In this document: positions 12,139-24,910 of the stretch, piece after piece
Layout: each line of letters opens with the position of its first letter
Numbering within the stretch: position 1 is the stretch's first letter
Source: Symbiodinium natans
Lineage: Eukaryota > Sar > Dinophyceae > Suessiales > Symbiodiniaceae
Reading direction: 5' to 3'
Length of the DNA stretch: 62,000 nucleotides
NCBI GenBank assembly: GCA_905221605.1
Contig: CAJNDS010002091.1
Coordinates: 1,280,001 to 1,342,000 of the forward strand
Translations under genes and position numbers: made by a program
The notes under the pieces: generated by a model
Seen by the model: the letters and a program-made list of their open reading frames with translations, nothing else
Told to the model about the DNA's origin: nothing
The model's database searches: none

Positions 12139-13186
12139 CTGCAATGGCTCAGAGGAGCTGCACAGCGGTGACAGCACCTGAAATATCTGGCGATCACAGA
12201 GCCACATTTCTCATCAGCAAGGGCTTCCACTCCGCCTGGAAAATTTCAAGCCGTCTCAGCAGCTTGGCCTTAGATAGTCCAACACAACACGCCTTCTCAT
12301 CGCTGGGAGCTTTGGAGTGAAGCTCTGAAAGCTACGGAAGTTGCGGAATCTGCGAAAGCTCTGGGCGCGGCAACTGTCACACCTGAATTGATCCCCAGCC
12401 TCGGCCGCACGATGCAACAAGAACCACTCGATCCTTCGAAAACTCGGGATTCGGGGCGGAATTGCTGAAGCACTTTCACGCACTAAGGGCCTGTCGCCTT
12501 GTATTCAGGGCTGGGAGAAAACATGGCCTCAGGCATATCCGGCATCTGCCTCTACAGCATCTTGAACTCTGCAACGACGTACCGTCTGCATCAAGTAGGA
12601 AATCGCAGAATTCACATACAAACATACCTTGCTGATTGCCTCGGCTTGCTGGCAAGATGCTTTCTGCAGAGTCAGCAGCACCCGAGAAGCGTCCAAGAAA
12701 CGCTGGCAAGCTAGTAGCGCGGCCAGAAGCTTCCTTACCGTGACTTAGCATGACAATGGAACGATCTTTCCCCCCTGTGCTGAGTGGACACGCCTCATGA
12801 AACAAAAGTTGGCTTGCTTAATTGGACACCAACATCACGAAGCGTCGCGTAAGCCGGACATCCCTCTTTCCAGTTTTCATACCTTCCTATAGGAGGATTC
12901 AGAAAACAACGCAGTTCTGACGAGGGACTCCAGCAACGCCAGCAGGCCTTGTCGCGTCATGTCTTTTGGCGCCTGGGAATCCTCCATCGCGAGGACATGG
13001 AAAATGTTGCCTTAGTTGGGTAGACGCAGCTCAGCACATGCAAGTGTGCATGGGAACATTCGGTTCTCTCTGGGAAGATACGTGGAATGGGAAGATTGCG
13101 GTGCCAAGGTGCAGCCTTCCGACTGGAGACCGGAGAAGAGCACCAACTCCAGCACTTGAGACAGTCTGGCCTCGTCTTTCTCTCTC
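12139..13186 (-). CDS. Phase-linked helical exons upstream (possible same large gene)
   Basis: Exons 13186-13116 (DEARLSQVLELVLFSGL, GC donor), 13010-12883 (TRQGLLALLESLVRTALF, GTATGA donor) and 12702-12628 (FLDASRVLLTLQKASCQQ, GTATGT donor) join in compatible phase with no stop. A further candidate is 12177-12139. The Leu-rich helices resemble superhelical repeat proteins, but I recognise no family. Same strand and spacing as the exons at 9.3-11.8 kb. Confidence 0.45.
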
Positions 13187-15077
13187 CTGCAGATGCAAGG
13201 CCCATGTGGCTTCACACACTGTTCAGGTCCTGACGGCAAGATGTAACTGCCTTAAAACCATGCCCAACCTATGCCCGAAACCCGAAACTTTCAACGCAAG
13301 CCTTTTCTTTAACGCATCCACCCATGGATTGCAAAGCCTGCTCATGAATCGCACAAGAACTCTAATCTGCTGTCCTGGCCAAGCGAACACCGTATAAACA
13401 CAAGCAGAACAAACATATCTTGTTCAGTCCTTCGGCGCAAAACCATAATGCAACGCCCCAACGAAAAATCTTGCTCAGTCAATGGAAACCCCATTGAAAC
13501 GCAATAAATTGTGTTGATTCGGGGTTTTCGGGTGTGTGTGTGTGTGTGTGCGTGAGAGTTATGTGCAAAACCAGTGTACGGCTTCAAAGGTCTGACTTCC
13601 GTACATCTTCCAGGGATTAACTGCACACGACTTAGCAGGGTTCTGTATCAAACGCGACAGAACAAACTTGAAAAAAGTAGCTTTTCTTCCAGCCGGTCCC
13701 TGCCAAAAAACCACGCCTGAAGAACAAGGCAAAAAGCCGCATCAATGGCACCAGCCTGAGATCAGCAACACTGCACATCATGCCGGAGTGAGTCCGCACA
13801 CTGAGCCGCGGACGCGTGAAAGACAAACTTTGCCTTCTGCGGTGGTGGCAGAGTACCACTGATGCTGCTGATGCCGGCATATTTCTTGTCAAAGACCTCA
13901 CTTCCATAATCTTCGAGACTCCAAATTATAGCAAGCTATGGTAGGCTAGCAAGTCATCTCTGGGTCAAAGGCTTGTCGCTTCTCTGCCCCTTGAAGCTCG
14001 CGACATCGATGACCCCGGTAGACAGCCTGGAACCAGCTTCATGTACTATCGGTCATAAACCGTGCTACATTGTACTTACAATTACTTACAACATGCGAGA
14101 TCATACCAGTACCACTGCGCCTTGATGTGAAAGTAAGGATACCAAGAATTACAGCATTCATGGGTGCCCTCAGTGGCCCCGCCCTTCTGCCTGGATCCTT
14201 CTGGAAGCAGCTTCCCGTATCCTGTCGCAGGTCTCATGCACACCCGTAGATGGCAAGCTTCTTGAGTGGATTGAGGCTGGGCAACACGCACCCACACCCA
14301 CGTAACACTCAGAAGCTCAGAGCTGACATTTCAAACCAGGTCCCTGCCTGCATACATTTCCTTCTGGTCTGCGTCTTTGTGTGTTTGTTTGTGTGTGTGT
14401 GTGTGTGTGTTCGTGTGCTTCTCGTGTGTTCGCGATACCCGCCTACCAACACGCATCGCTTCTGTCAAGGTCCCCGTTCCTTGTCGCACAGACGGAAAGT
14501 TTATTCACCACTCGTTGGTGGTGCTGGTGTGCCCAGGCATTTGTTGGATCATAAATGCACGAGTTCGACGACAAGATCGCTTTTGGCCTCAGCCTGGTCT
14601 GGTGTCACTGAGACTCGGGGACGGCATTCGATGAGAAATACAAAGCACTAGCAGAACTCGTAAATACAGTGCTGAGCCCAGTATGAGGAACTAAAATGCC
14701 TTCTTCTTAACTTTGAGCTGATGCCAACTTCCTTATATCTATGCATTCCATGCGTAATTAAAACCCCTCAGAGACTCAGAGACCTTTTTGAATCCACTCT
14801 AAAAACCCTAGACCCGAAACCCTAAGCCCTAAATCCCTAATTAAATCCTGCTGCTTCAATCAGTTTGTTGTTTTGGACCGGCCTCTTGCGCTCCCGAGAC
14901 TCTCGCTCTTGATGCTGACCTGAGCAAGGTTTTTGTTGCCCCTCCTTAGCAGTAGCTGGGGAAAGAATTCCACATCGCAGGGATGTCCCATTTCTTGCCG
15001 CATGCCAAGGATGACCAGGGTCTAGGGGTTGTTTTTTGTCGTGGTTTCGGGATTTCTGTCAAGCGGGCCACTCACAC

Positions 15078-15520
15078 TGCAGGGTAAGGCGATGCCATGC
15101 ATCGCTATGCAGCTGCCACCATGTGATATGATGTGCTTGGTCCATGGCGCTTGACGAAGTCCGAACGGCTTTCTTCGGCAGAACGAGCACCTTTCCTCCC
15201 GCCTGGGAAGCATGGGAGAACACGAAAATCCACTGTTTCCCTACCACCCTAAGTCGCGAAACTCGAAACGGCCCCACGCTTGCCACATCCCTGCATTTTT
15301 GTTTGCACATCCTGGCGGGCCCCGGCCTCTGCCGCTTAAATTTACGCGGCCGTTTCCGCTGACCTGATGCGCTGAAACCCACCAAACCAACCACTCGCAA
15401 GACCGCTAAAGACCTACCACTGGTCTAGTGTCTCGCTCCAGGTTGAATTGTGCTAAAGACCGGCACCTTTCCATCAAAGTCAAACATCGCAGGTGCCGGG
15501 AAAACTGAAGCGAATTCAGC
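15078..15520 (-). CDS. Two coding exons of unknown protein
   Basis: Exon 15520-15467 (AG|GCT to AAG|GTG, 18 residues including APAMFDFDGK) is in phase with 15202-15078 (AG|GCG to CA|GTGTGAG, 41 residues including GGKVLVLPKKAV and SDAWHRLTL). The 'W-H-x-L-T-L' ending after a strand-like stretch recalls concanavalin A/laminin-G-like folds, but that is a weak inference. They may be further 5' exons of the long gene downstream. Between 13.2 and 17.6 kb I can support nothing else firmly. Confidence 0.35.
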
Positions 15521-17647
15521 CTGAGAGATTAGAAAAGTACAGTAGTGGTTGCCCACAGTTGTCCTACATCGTCCTACATGCATACGTGCGAGGGTCGTCA
15601 GTCTGATTGGCGGATGGAAAGATGTATCGGAATAGTGTCTGACTTCCTGTAGTTTGTGCCTGTGTGGCTGCTTGCACGCTAACACCACCCTTCCCAAGCT
15701 TCTCCATCATTAAACACATGACTCACGGCTGCAGGGGCGCACCACCAGGAGTGCCAAAGCTCAGATGCAAAATGGAACGTCGTCAACACCACCAGATCAT
15801 CTGTATTCCTCTGTGCAGCAGCAAACATGCCATCCTATTTGCAGATGTGGCGGGTGCATCCATTGAGGCGGATCACACGACTGTACAAGGATCTATCGTG
15901 ATCTAACCCTGAATTGAGTGGTAGCCATCACGCTTGGATTGGCAGAACGTGCAGCGAATTAGTTTGATGGCCCCGCGCAGGGGCATCCCGAATGAGCTTC
16001 GAGAGCTGTTTGCACACGTGCAAGCAAATCAAGGCACGGTTGCATGGTGATTGAAGTCGCCACCCTTCTTGAATGCTGATGCTCAATGCGATGGCGGTCG
16101 AGGCTTGAACGGAGTACCTCGCGGCTGTGCGTTACAACGGTCAAGATGAATCATGTCCGGTCTCAAACTACATGGATGGAGCCTTGCCCTCGGCGAAGAG
16201 GAAAGCAACCAGCTTTCGCGGGAGTATTGATCTTGTCCAAGCCTTAAGGTGCTCTCTGCAGTCCATGGGTGGTACATTACGCAGCTTGAAATTAAGAACT
16301 CAATCGCTATCCGCGTAGTAGCCGGCAAAGTCAGCTGTTTTGCCTCTGACACGTCGGAGGCAGTCCTCCTTTGCCCCTCTTGGGTTCTGTACACAGCCAT
16401 CCCTTGTGGCTGACGTCTAAGAACTCTCAGACATGAGGAACTTCAGGAGTCCTCAGCTTGACCCTTGACTGGTTCTCAATTCAGGTTTAGGTGCAATAGC
16501 TGAAGATGCTGCTGCAGCTGCTTTTCTCCGCATGTGTCCATTGTCTGCGCTGCGGACAAGCGGCCAACAGCAGCTGTGACGATTCCTGATGGCACAGTTC
16601 TGTTCAGGGTTGCTGCTTCACTTCGTCATCTTTATCTTGACTCCAACCAGCAAATCTCTCATCTTGCTCTTGAAACACCGACAGGATGAAGGGCAATGTC
16701 TTCCTGCTCTGGGTTCTGACCCGCCTGGGGAAACTTGAGCGTGAGCACGGCCAGTGGGCACCCAGGTGGTGAGCAGCTCATGCGCACAGCTCTTCACCTA
16801 GCATATTGGCACAACCTCTCATGTAGCACATCCGATGTCAGGTGAAAGCTACTTGTACATCGGACTCGCCTCGGTGGGATCGGCGGAGATGGCTGCAGCA
16901 TCGGCATGGGCCTCTGCCAGTACCTACACCGAGAAGTCGTCGCTGGCACCGGGTGCCCAAAACATTTCCTGTCTTGGGGGAGCTGTCGAGGACTGGGCCT
17001 CCTGTATCTTCAATTCAGCTGCGCAACGATCTTCCGACCAGTTGTGGTGACAATAGGCTGAAGATTCTTCCCAGAACCTCCTTTGCTCGCGCAAAGCACG
17101 ATTGCAACCTATCCGCACATGAAGGAACGCAGGTGTTCCATGTTTTCTGAGGGGCACTCTGCGAATATGCGGCCGAGGCACTTAAAAGCCGGCCGCCAAG
17201 GCTGGGCAACCGAAAGCTCGCAGTAACCGGGTGGCCCTGCACCTGCTAGCGGCGGCCCTGTTAGCTGTGGATTGCTCCCCCTTTTCGAGTTTGAGCAAAC
17301 GACGCATAAGTTGTCCTATATACGTCGTCCTGCCTTCCCACCACTGCTTGCAAACACAAGTCCCGAGTGACGCGTCCTTGGCTGTCGAGGTCTCGGGTGG
17401 CAATCAGAGTGAAGTCAACCCAAGAATGCGCCCAGCAGCAGCGCGTGGGCAATCAGTGTCCTGGTTGCACCCACGACCTGTCTCCATGGCTAGTTTGTGA
17501 ACAGACAGTCTTTGGAGCTGGCCAGACAAGGCTGAGAACCCGGCCGCTAACTCGCGGCTTGCCATCTTCCAATTCAATTTCTGGGAGCTGAGCGCACTCC
17601 TTCAAGACAAAGGCTCGTGCATGGCGACTTGCGACTTGAGGTGGCGT

Positions 17648-18290
17648 AACAATCATTATAACCGAATAACAAAATGACATAATAACAAAAATGATAGCAA
17701 AGTAATAACATAATAACAGAATAACGACCTATGTAGTGACATAATGACATAAAAACAGAACTTCATGCAACAATCATTATAACCGAATAACAAAATAACA
17801 TAAAAACAAAAACAATAGCAAAGTAATAACATAATAACAGAATAACGACATATGTAATGACATAATGACATAAAAACATAACTTCATGATAGCATGAAAA
17901 CAAGATATCATGATAGCATAATACAGGTACTAACAAAGTAACATATCAAGATAAAAACATAAAAATAGAATATAACAACATATAACATATGATAGGAAAG
18001 GATTTAACAACATAATAAAATCACAAGGCATTAATGTAGTAGTCAGCAATAAAACGTTAATACAATACACAAATATGATCAATACTCAATAACACAATAA
18101 CACAACAATCAAGCAATACAATAAAATAAACATATAGTATGGACATGTAATAGCAGAAAATACAAATATGAACATGTGAATAGAATACTTGCAATAATAT
18201 AGCCATATAAAAACAATACTCATGTGATATAGTCACATAACAATATATCCTTTTGACTGTTAAGCTATGTTTAATATTATGGCATAACAA
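17648..18290. repeat. AT-rich island with a 121-bp tandem duplication
   Basis: Base composition changes abruptly to mostly A and T, with A dominating the plus strand. The first 120 bp (from AACAATCATTATAACCG at 17648) recur from 17769 with few changes, period 121 bp, and then decay into looser repeats of an 'ACATAATAAC' kind. Stop codons and low complexity argue against coding. The sharp edges suggest an inserted or locally amplified sequence; an organelle origin is possible but unproven. Confidence 0.8.
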
Positions 18291-19354
18291 GCAGCTTGTG
18301 ATGCCGGCTCCTTAAGTCGTGGATCCACATAGTTGGTCATGCAAAGATGCCCGGAGCTGCTCTTGGAGCCAGTTGCCAGACTGTATTCCTGCGCAGAGGG
18401 AAGCTCTCATGGCAACGTTCGTGGATGATGTTTGTGAGGCTTGCAGCCAGATGTTTTCGGTTGAGGAGACCCCGCAGTCATTTCGAAACTTGGGCAAACT
18501 TCGAGATTCTTGTTGGTTGAGAAGCCCAGGAGGAGGGGAGGGCTTCCAAACAGACTTGACACTTCTGGAATACGACCCAGGGTGGTCAACACACATGGGA
18601 AGCAGCTGGGCCGCTCGACCGCGGAGAGTGGGCTTATACCGTCGCGCCGCATGTTTGTGCCGCTCCAACGAAGATTGTGCGATTGCGCCGGCCGCGTCGA
18701 GCTGCGGTGCAGGTGCAGTTGGGGTGCGGGTGCTCAACTACCACGCACAAAGTGTCTCAGATCCACGTTCAAGGGCGCGGCAAGGTGTTCTGAGCTGGTA
18801 GCACCAAATGCCCAATGTTGACGACTGAGACTGAGGCTTCGTTGACGCGGTGTCGTTGTGTTTTGGGCGGGTGCCCCTGAACTGTTGACAGAGCTGACCA
18901 GCAATCCATCAACCCAGCCCAGTCCCGAATACACCGCGGTGTCTCCAGCGCCAGGTTGCACCGAAAGCCGTTCAAGCACTCGTTGCTATGTAGGCCGGAA
19001 CAGGAATGACCTGTCTGCGCAGCCCACCGAAATTGTCTGAAACGCAGTCCGGAAAAGTCACATCTTCTGTAGCCTGCAGGTAGCTGAGGCGTGCAGACTC
19101 CGAGAAAACCTGGACGAGGAACGACGCAATAGACGCAATGGTGTTCCTTCTGCGCCTAGAACAGCCTCGCTAGCTGCGAGCAGGGTGCAGTACCAGCCCA
19201 TGTTGCAGTCAATGTCACGTCCATCAGCCTTCGCCTGGGCAACTGCAACTCAACAGGAGCAGCCTAAGCTCTGCATACAGCTCCGCCGAAATGCAAAACA
19301 ACAGAGAGAACCATGAGGATACACACACACATATACATAATTTTATGATATGAT

Positions 19355-19500
19355 ATGATGTTACATTATATTATATTATATTATATTATATTATATTCTG
19401 TTATATTCTGTTATATTAAACTATCCTATATTATATTATATTATATTCTGCTATATTATATTATATTACATTATATCATGCTATATTATATTATACATAT
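19355..19500. repeat. (TTATA)-rich tract
   Basis: Degenerate ATTATATT units. The region 18.3-21.9 kb otherwise contains no gene I can support; about 19658-19966 (minus) reads protein-like in two frames, neither convincing. Confidence 0.8.
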
Positions 19501-21938
19501 ACATATGATACATACCCTGAGCCGAGGCCCCCCACACTGCAAGGAGACCCGGAACTCAAGCCCAGGCAGCGGCCGCGAAAGCAGACCCGGGAGCCTGTAA
19601 CCTCACTGAAGCTCTTAGTGAGGGAATGAGAGGGTACCCTCTACAATCCCTTGAACTTTAAAGGGTATACATAGGGAGGATAGAAGGTGGTACCACATGC
19701 TCATGCTCAGACTTTAAACTTGAACTGCAAAAGTGCTGGGCCTGTCCCGACCCCAAGGAAGCATGGTCGACTTCTACCAAATGGTGCGAAGCATATCCGA
19801 AACAGTCGGCCCTTGACAGGTTTAGCCATTCCTTGAGCCGAAGCTCGCACAAATCATGTGGGTTGGCTGCGTCGCACACTTGGTGCGTAAGCAATGCTCG
19901 TCGGCATATCCTCTGCAAACACCTTGCGGCAAGTGACTTCAAATCCATGGCTCTGAAAGAGAACACACTCAGAACTCAGAATCAAACAGAAGACAGAGCG
20001 GGCCAGCCTTGCAAAGGGGCCATCGCAGTCTTCATCGTAGTAGCACTCAGCACCTTCTCAAGAGATCGGTTGCACAGGCATGCTCGAAGGTTTATCAGCC
20101 CACCCGGTGGCCGCTTCAGCACAGGATCCAGCTGACAACGGCTTTCGCCTCAGAGCCGAAGAGTCAAAAGTCAGAAGCCGAAAGGATCAGTTTTCAATCC
20201 CGAGAGATGAGTGCCAGCACCCAAGCCAAAGGAACATGCTTGGGACACCGCATGGAAGAGAGGTGAAGCAGGGCCTTTGCTTCCGAACTTCAGAGCATCG
20301 GTATTTCTGGTCTTTAAGCCTAATATGGAGGTGACAGAATGTGTCGAGACCCGCGGTCTCGCGCGATCCCTAAGGAAGCGACGAGCAGTATGGGGCTGTC
20401 GTGGGGCAGGCTCCAAACGCTCGTGCCCCAAGCGCCAAGCGAGTCACAGTCTTCCTTGGCAACGAAGCGATTATACTTATAACAACATGCTGCGCGTCTA
20501 GCGGTAGACACGACTGCAACCGAAATTCTTGAAGCAAATGGGTGGATCTTGAGTCGAGTCTTCTGGCAAACAGCTGCGCACCTCACATTGGATCTCCTTT
20601 TGTCGGTGGCAGCGTTCATGCGATGTTCACAGTTCTAACATGCCATCGTGGGACCTCTGGCTGATTTCGCTGACGCGAAATAACAATACAGTTAAGTGTT
20701 AATGATGTCAATGCACGCTCCGTGCAACGGCAAGGTCCTGTGCAAAGCTTCGCAGAAGGAGCACTGCCGCCCCGCGAAAGGTGACCATCGGAGGCTCACT
20801 CGACGCGCCAGGGCCATGGCAACTGGTGGAAACTCTTGGCCCTAATTAGGACCTTCGTGATATCTTGTGTTCCAATTTCTCCTGACATGGGATGCGCTGA
20901 GTTTTCGAGGCCAGCTTTGGGCCACAGCTGCCAGAGCGAGGGGCGCTGCGCTTCAACCCTAGGCTGTGCCAGCCCGAGAGAAACCCGCGTATCAGTCTGC
21001 AGAAGTGTCTGAGGCTACAACGTTCCTGCAGCTTCCGCGTGCTGTCTCTGCGCAGCTTGTACACCCTGGCAGCTTTGTCGGTTGCACGTTGGACTGCTAC
21101 CAGCCCATGTTCTTTTGTGAGTTTTGTAGGTACGGCTCAACAACTAGCCATTGCTGAGCCTCAAACTTACCTGAGAAGTCTGGTCAGTGGAACTGGGGTT
21201 TAGGCGATCAACGGATCTGCCACACGTCTTGTACCCTACGTACAGGGCCTGCCCGTGAATTGTGCTTGAACGCAGTCCTATGCCTGTGCCAATAGGCCTC
21301 ATACATCCAACGCAATTAGAGCAGGTCGTCTGCATCCATTGGGTGTAGTGTAGAGTGTAGAGTCTCTAGACAGCCTTCGACCAGCGTCGACATGTCTGCT
21401 AAACAACCGCGCCCTACCGAAAACAAGCTTACAAGATCCTACCAGTACAAGCAAGGATTGGCTTGTGCACAACCTTATGCGCATATCTCAGCAAAGCACC
21501 CCAACACGCTCCTTTTGCCCAGGCGACGCTGCAGAAGGCATGGGCCTGAACCGGAGAGCCTATGCAACGAAAGACTTAGTAATACCGCGCACTTGCCCCC
21601 GTAATCCTCGTACCCAAAGGCAGCCCAAGTCACACCATGTCCCCGCAGAGTATCGAGAGTGCTCTCTCAGAACCAAAGTCATCCCAAAGTTCATGAGATA
21701 TCCGAGTGCATCAAGCACGAGCAGAAGGCATTTCCCAGCAGAGAGGCTGAATCAATTGCCAAAAATCCACAGTTGGATGAGCAGAGGCTGAAACCATCCG
21801 CCGTCGTCAGACTGCCCACATCAGCCCCGACATCCGCGACAGGGGCTTGGGCAAGCCAATAGGACGAGGGTTCTTTCTTGCGGCAAGCCCGCTCAATGTT
21901 GACGACCTTCCGCTGAGGGGAACCTCGGCCTGGGGGCA

Positions 21939-23249
21939 TCAAAGCTCAGAGTGTTGAAACGATGGACGTCTGGCAGACCCACTGCCGTGTCCTGCGTGTC
22001 TTTCCAAGCTTTCGACGAGGCGGAGGTCCCGAAGAGCAGCCCTCGGCGACGTGTCCACGGCAGGCTGCATCTCCAAGATAGAATGCGCCACATCACGCAG
22101 AGCGTAGGCCACACTTGGACCTGCAAGCCCAGTTATGTTCTGCACCAAGCGTCCAGACATGTCTCTGAGTTCCACCTTTGCTCTTGAGACACAGAGCGTG
22201 CCATTTGTACCAGAAAGCCGCAAGTCCAAATCCGATAAGCCAGAAATCTCTGCAGGGGCAGGCCTCGGGGCACTCAAGGAGAACAGCCAAGCTCCAGGTA
22301 TCTGATTGTCCAACGAACCTGCCCGCAGAGATGCTGCGAACGTGTCAAAAGGCAAGATCTTTGGCCTCACACGTCGTATGACAACTCCCTCAATCTCCAG
22401 GCTGCCCAAAACAAGATGCAACGCAGCAGCGAAATGCACAGCCACATCCACAATCCAGTTCGAATCTTCCTGCATTCGCCAGGATTGGAGGTTCATGTAG
22501 GGCAGGTCATCAGGCATGTAAGTCACGGAACTTGCGGAGAAAGCTATGATCTGCCCAATAGCCCCGGCGCTGATGGCCAGCTGGGCCACTCGAAACGCTG
22601 GCTCGAACCTCCAGTTCTCAGAAACAAACCATGCATTGAATCGGTTGTGGCTCTCTAGGCTCTCCAACATGTCCTCTGCTTGACTCACATTGGCGGCTGC
22701 CGGCTTCTCTGACACGACTGCAAGGCCGACCGCCAAAGCTGATGTTACAAAGGATGGCTGCACCGAAATTGGCAGCACGACGTCGACCAATTCCAGCTTC
22801 AGCTCGCCGGAAAGGATCTCCCTCCAACCCTGATCCCCCCAGAGGGGCACTGGAGGTGCTCCACCATGTCTGACAACTAGCTCCGATAGGGCTTGCGCCG
22901 AGGATGCGGACTTGCTCCACACTGCCCGTAAGTCGAAACAGTCTTTGTCGTCCAGTACAAGGGATGGACAATGCGCCTTTCTGGCGAAAGTTCCGGCACC
23001 GGCCAATGCAACTGCCACCCGACGCTTGCAAGGCTTGAGGAGCTGTGAGGTCAGCTGTTTTGAGAAGCAGGCAAAGTCGGTGGAAGTGCACAGCTCCGAC
23101 TTCTCGTTTGAGGCACCGATTCTCAGAAGCAGAAGCACCAGTGCCACATGAATCCGCACACAGCTTCTAGCGCACATTGAATTGCAGTTCATATGAAGAG
23201 AGGTGATGAGAAGGCTGCGTGACAAAATGAGACAACCCAAGGAATGCAC
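21939..23249 (-). CDS. Gfo/Idh/MocA-family oxidoreductase, uninterrupted reading frame
   Basis: Family members are NAD(P)-dependent dehydrogenases acting mostly on sugars or sugar alcohols. The frame runs 436 codons without interruption. A Rossmann start (VAVALAGAGTFARKAHCPS) is followed by a VVSEKP motif whose Lys is usually catalytic, then ENWRFEPAFRVAQ...GAIGQI typical of the second domain, and a DVAVH segment matching the D-x3-H active-site region. The first 19 codons may be leader; Met at 23192 or 23177 puts a hydrophobic segment (VALVLLLLRIGA) near the start, suggesting a signal peptide or anchor. Substrate cannot be told. Unlike its neighbours it has no intron, so it may be a retrocopy or recent arrival. 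Family call good, start uncertain. Confidence 0.82.
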   Translation of the reverse strand: MHSLGCLILSRSLLITSLHMNCNSMCARSCVRIHVALVLLLLRIGASNEKSELCTSTDFACFSKQLTSQLLKPCKRRVAVALAGAGTFARKAHCPSLVLDDKDCFDLRAVWSKSASSAQALSELVVRHGGAPPVPLWGDQGWREILSGELKLELVDVVLPISVQPSFVTSALAVGLAVVSEKPAAANVSQAEDMLESLESHNRFNAWFVSENWRFEPAFRVAQLAISAGAIGQIIAFSASSVTYMPDDLPYMNLQSWRMQEDSNWIVDVAVHFAAALHLVLGSLEIEGVVIRRVRPKILPFDTFAASLRAGSLDNQIPGAWLFSLSAPRPAPAEISGLSDLDLRLSGTNGTLCVSRAKVELRDMSGRLVQNITGLAGPSVAYALRDVAHSILEMQPAVDTSPRAALRDLRLVESLERHAGHGSGSARRPSFQHSEL

Positions 23250-23863
23250 ACGGAAAGATCCAGGAGAGACACACGTGGTGCCATGCGCCTCTCTTCACCC
23301 TCGGCCCGAGCATGTCCAGACTCAGCCTTTGCCTCTCAAGGAAGAGGCCGGCAAAGGCCTTGTCAGTGTCTATGATATGCTGCGCAATGCAACATGAGGA
23401 GCCTTCTCCAGCTCTTTGCGGAGAGAGGTGATTCCCTGCCAGGCCCAAGGAGCTGATTTGCTGATGCGCAAATGTGTTCAGTGAGACCAACGAATACAAA
23501 TGCCAACACACCTTGTTGATACCAGTCTGGCTCAGCCCTCCGAGTCTGTCAATTTCTTCAATGTGGCACACTAGATCTGACCAAAATCATCGACACCACC
23601 ATGTCGCGATCTCCCTTCCTTACCATGTCATTACACCTTCCTACTGTTGAGGGCGGCGCGACAACAATTAGAACCACGCTCAGCCTGAGAAGCTGCTGAA
23701 ACAGCCACGTTTGGGCCATAAGGGCAGACTGAGACAGAACCTTGCACAGGCCTGAGTCATCTTACATGGAACATAAAGACGAGGGTAAAGTTTAGCGTTT
23801 AGGGCCTAGGGTTTATTCTTCCTTTGAACAAGGCGCTTCCTTTAGTCAGGGGCTCGCGCTCGC

Positions 23864-24852
23864 CTGGGACTGCTTGAACATGTGCGCCTCAGACTCCTTC
23901 AAGGTGTCCTGCTGCTTCCCAGAGTCTTGGCTAGACAAATATAATATGCATATACATGTGTGTATATGTATATATATATATATATGTGCATACGTGTTAA
24001 TATAATATAGTATGCGCATGTATCTCTCCTGCTGTTGCATCCAGAGAGTTGAGGCACTATATATGTCTATATTATACTCTTCCTTGCACAAGCCCTGCGA
24101 GCCAGGTGTGACAGGCCTGAAGCTCAGCTATGCGTCCTTTCAGGAAGTCTGCCTCAGTGTTGAGGCCGGCAACCTGGTGCAATGCACGAGTTTGCCTCCG
24201 GCTTGAAGGCAGAAGTCGTTCCCACCTTCCCTTCAAGGGTACCGATGTGACGCACATGCTCCAGGAGCTGGCCTTTGGTGCCTAGGCAGGTCCACGCTCT
24301 GTGACTTGGGGCATATGCCTGCATGTTTTAGGCAATATGCTGGCATGCGCCCGCCTTCCTTGCTCTCCGAGTGCTGCTTTCTTGCCTCCTCGAGCTCGTG
24401 TCGCACACCTGGCCGCATCATTGCCAGAGCATCTATAGGGAACTCGTGAGCAAGCGAACAGGCGCACATGCTCTGATTCCGCCACTAAGTTGCCAGCTGG
24501 CCAGCAGTTGCTGGTGCTCTGTACGGTCGGAATCATGAGCTTCGGTCAGTGCTTTCCTCTCGGCATGTAGCTGCACGTGCAAGTCCTTGCGCAGTTGGAC
24601 TCCCCAGCGCTGTGACGAGAAAGCCGAGAAGGCATGGTGGAACTAAGGACTGGTGATGGTCTGCAAGAACTCCGAAAGTGGTCGGAAAGAGTCCTGGATC
24701 TTCTCCTGGTGTTTCTCTCGGTGTGATTCCCGCTCCCGCTTCAGCCTGCAAAGCAACCCTGCGAAGCCTTGGGCTATACAAATCTATGGTTAATCGTCTA
24801 CAATAGGGCAAATGGGGGGCCCAAAAAAGGGACCCCAATCAAGAACCTCATG

Positions 24853-24910
<58 letters not shown>

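Noticed and set aside
17656-18290. Hydrophobic Tyr/Leu/Phe-rich minus frames in the AT island
   Set aside because: Low-complexity translation of repeats, no start context and no family features.
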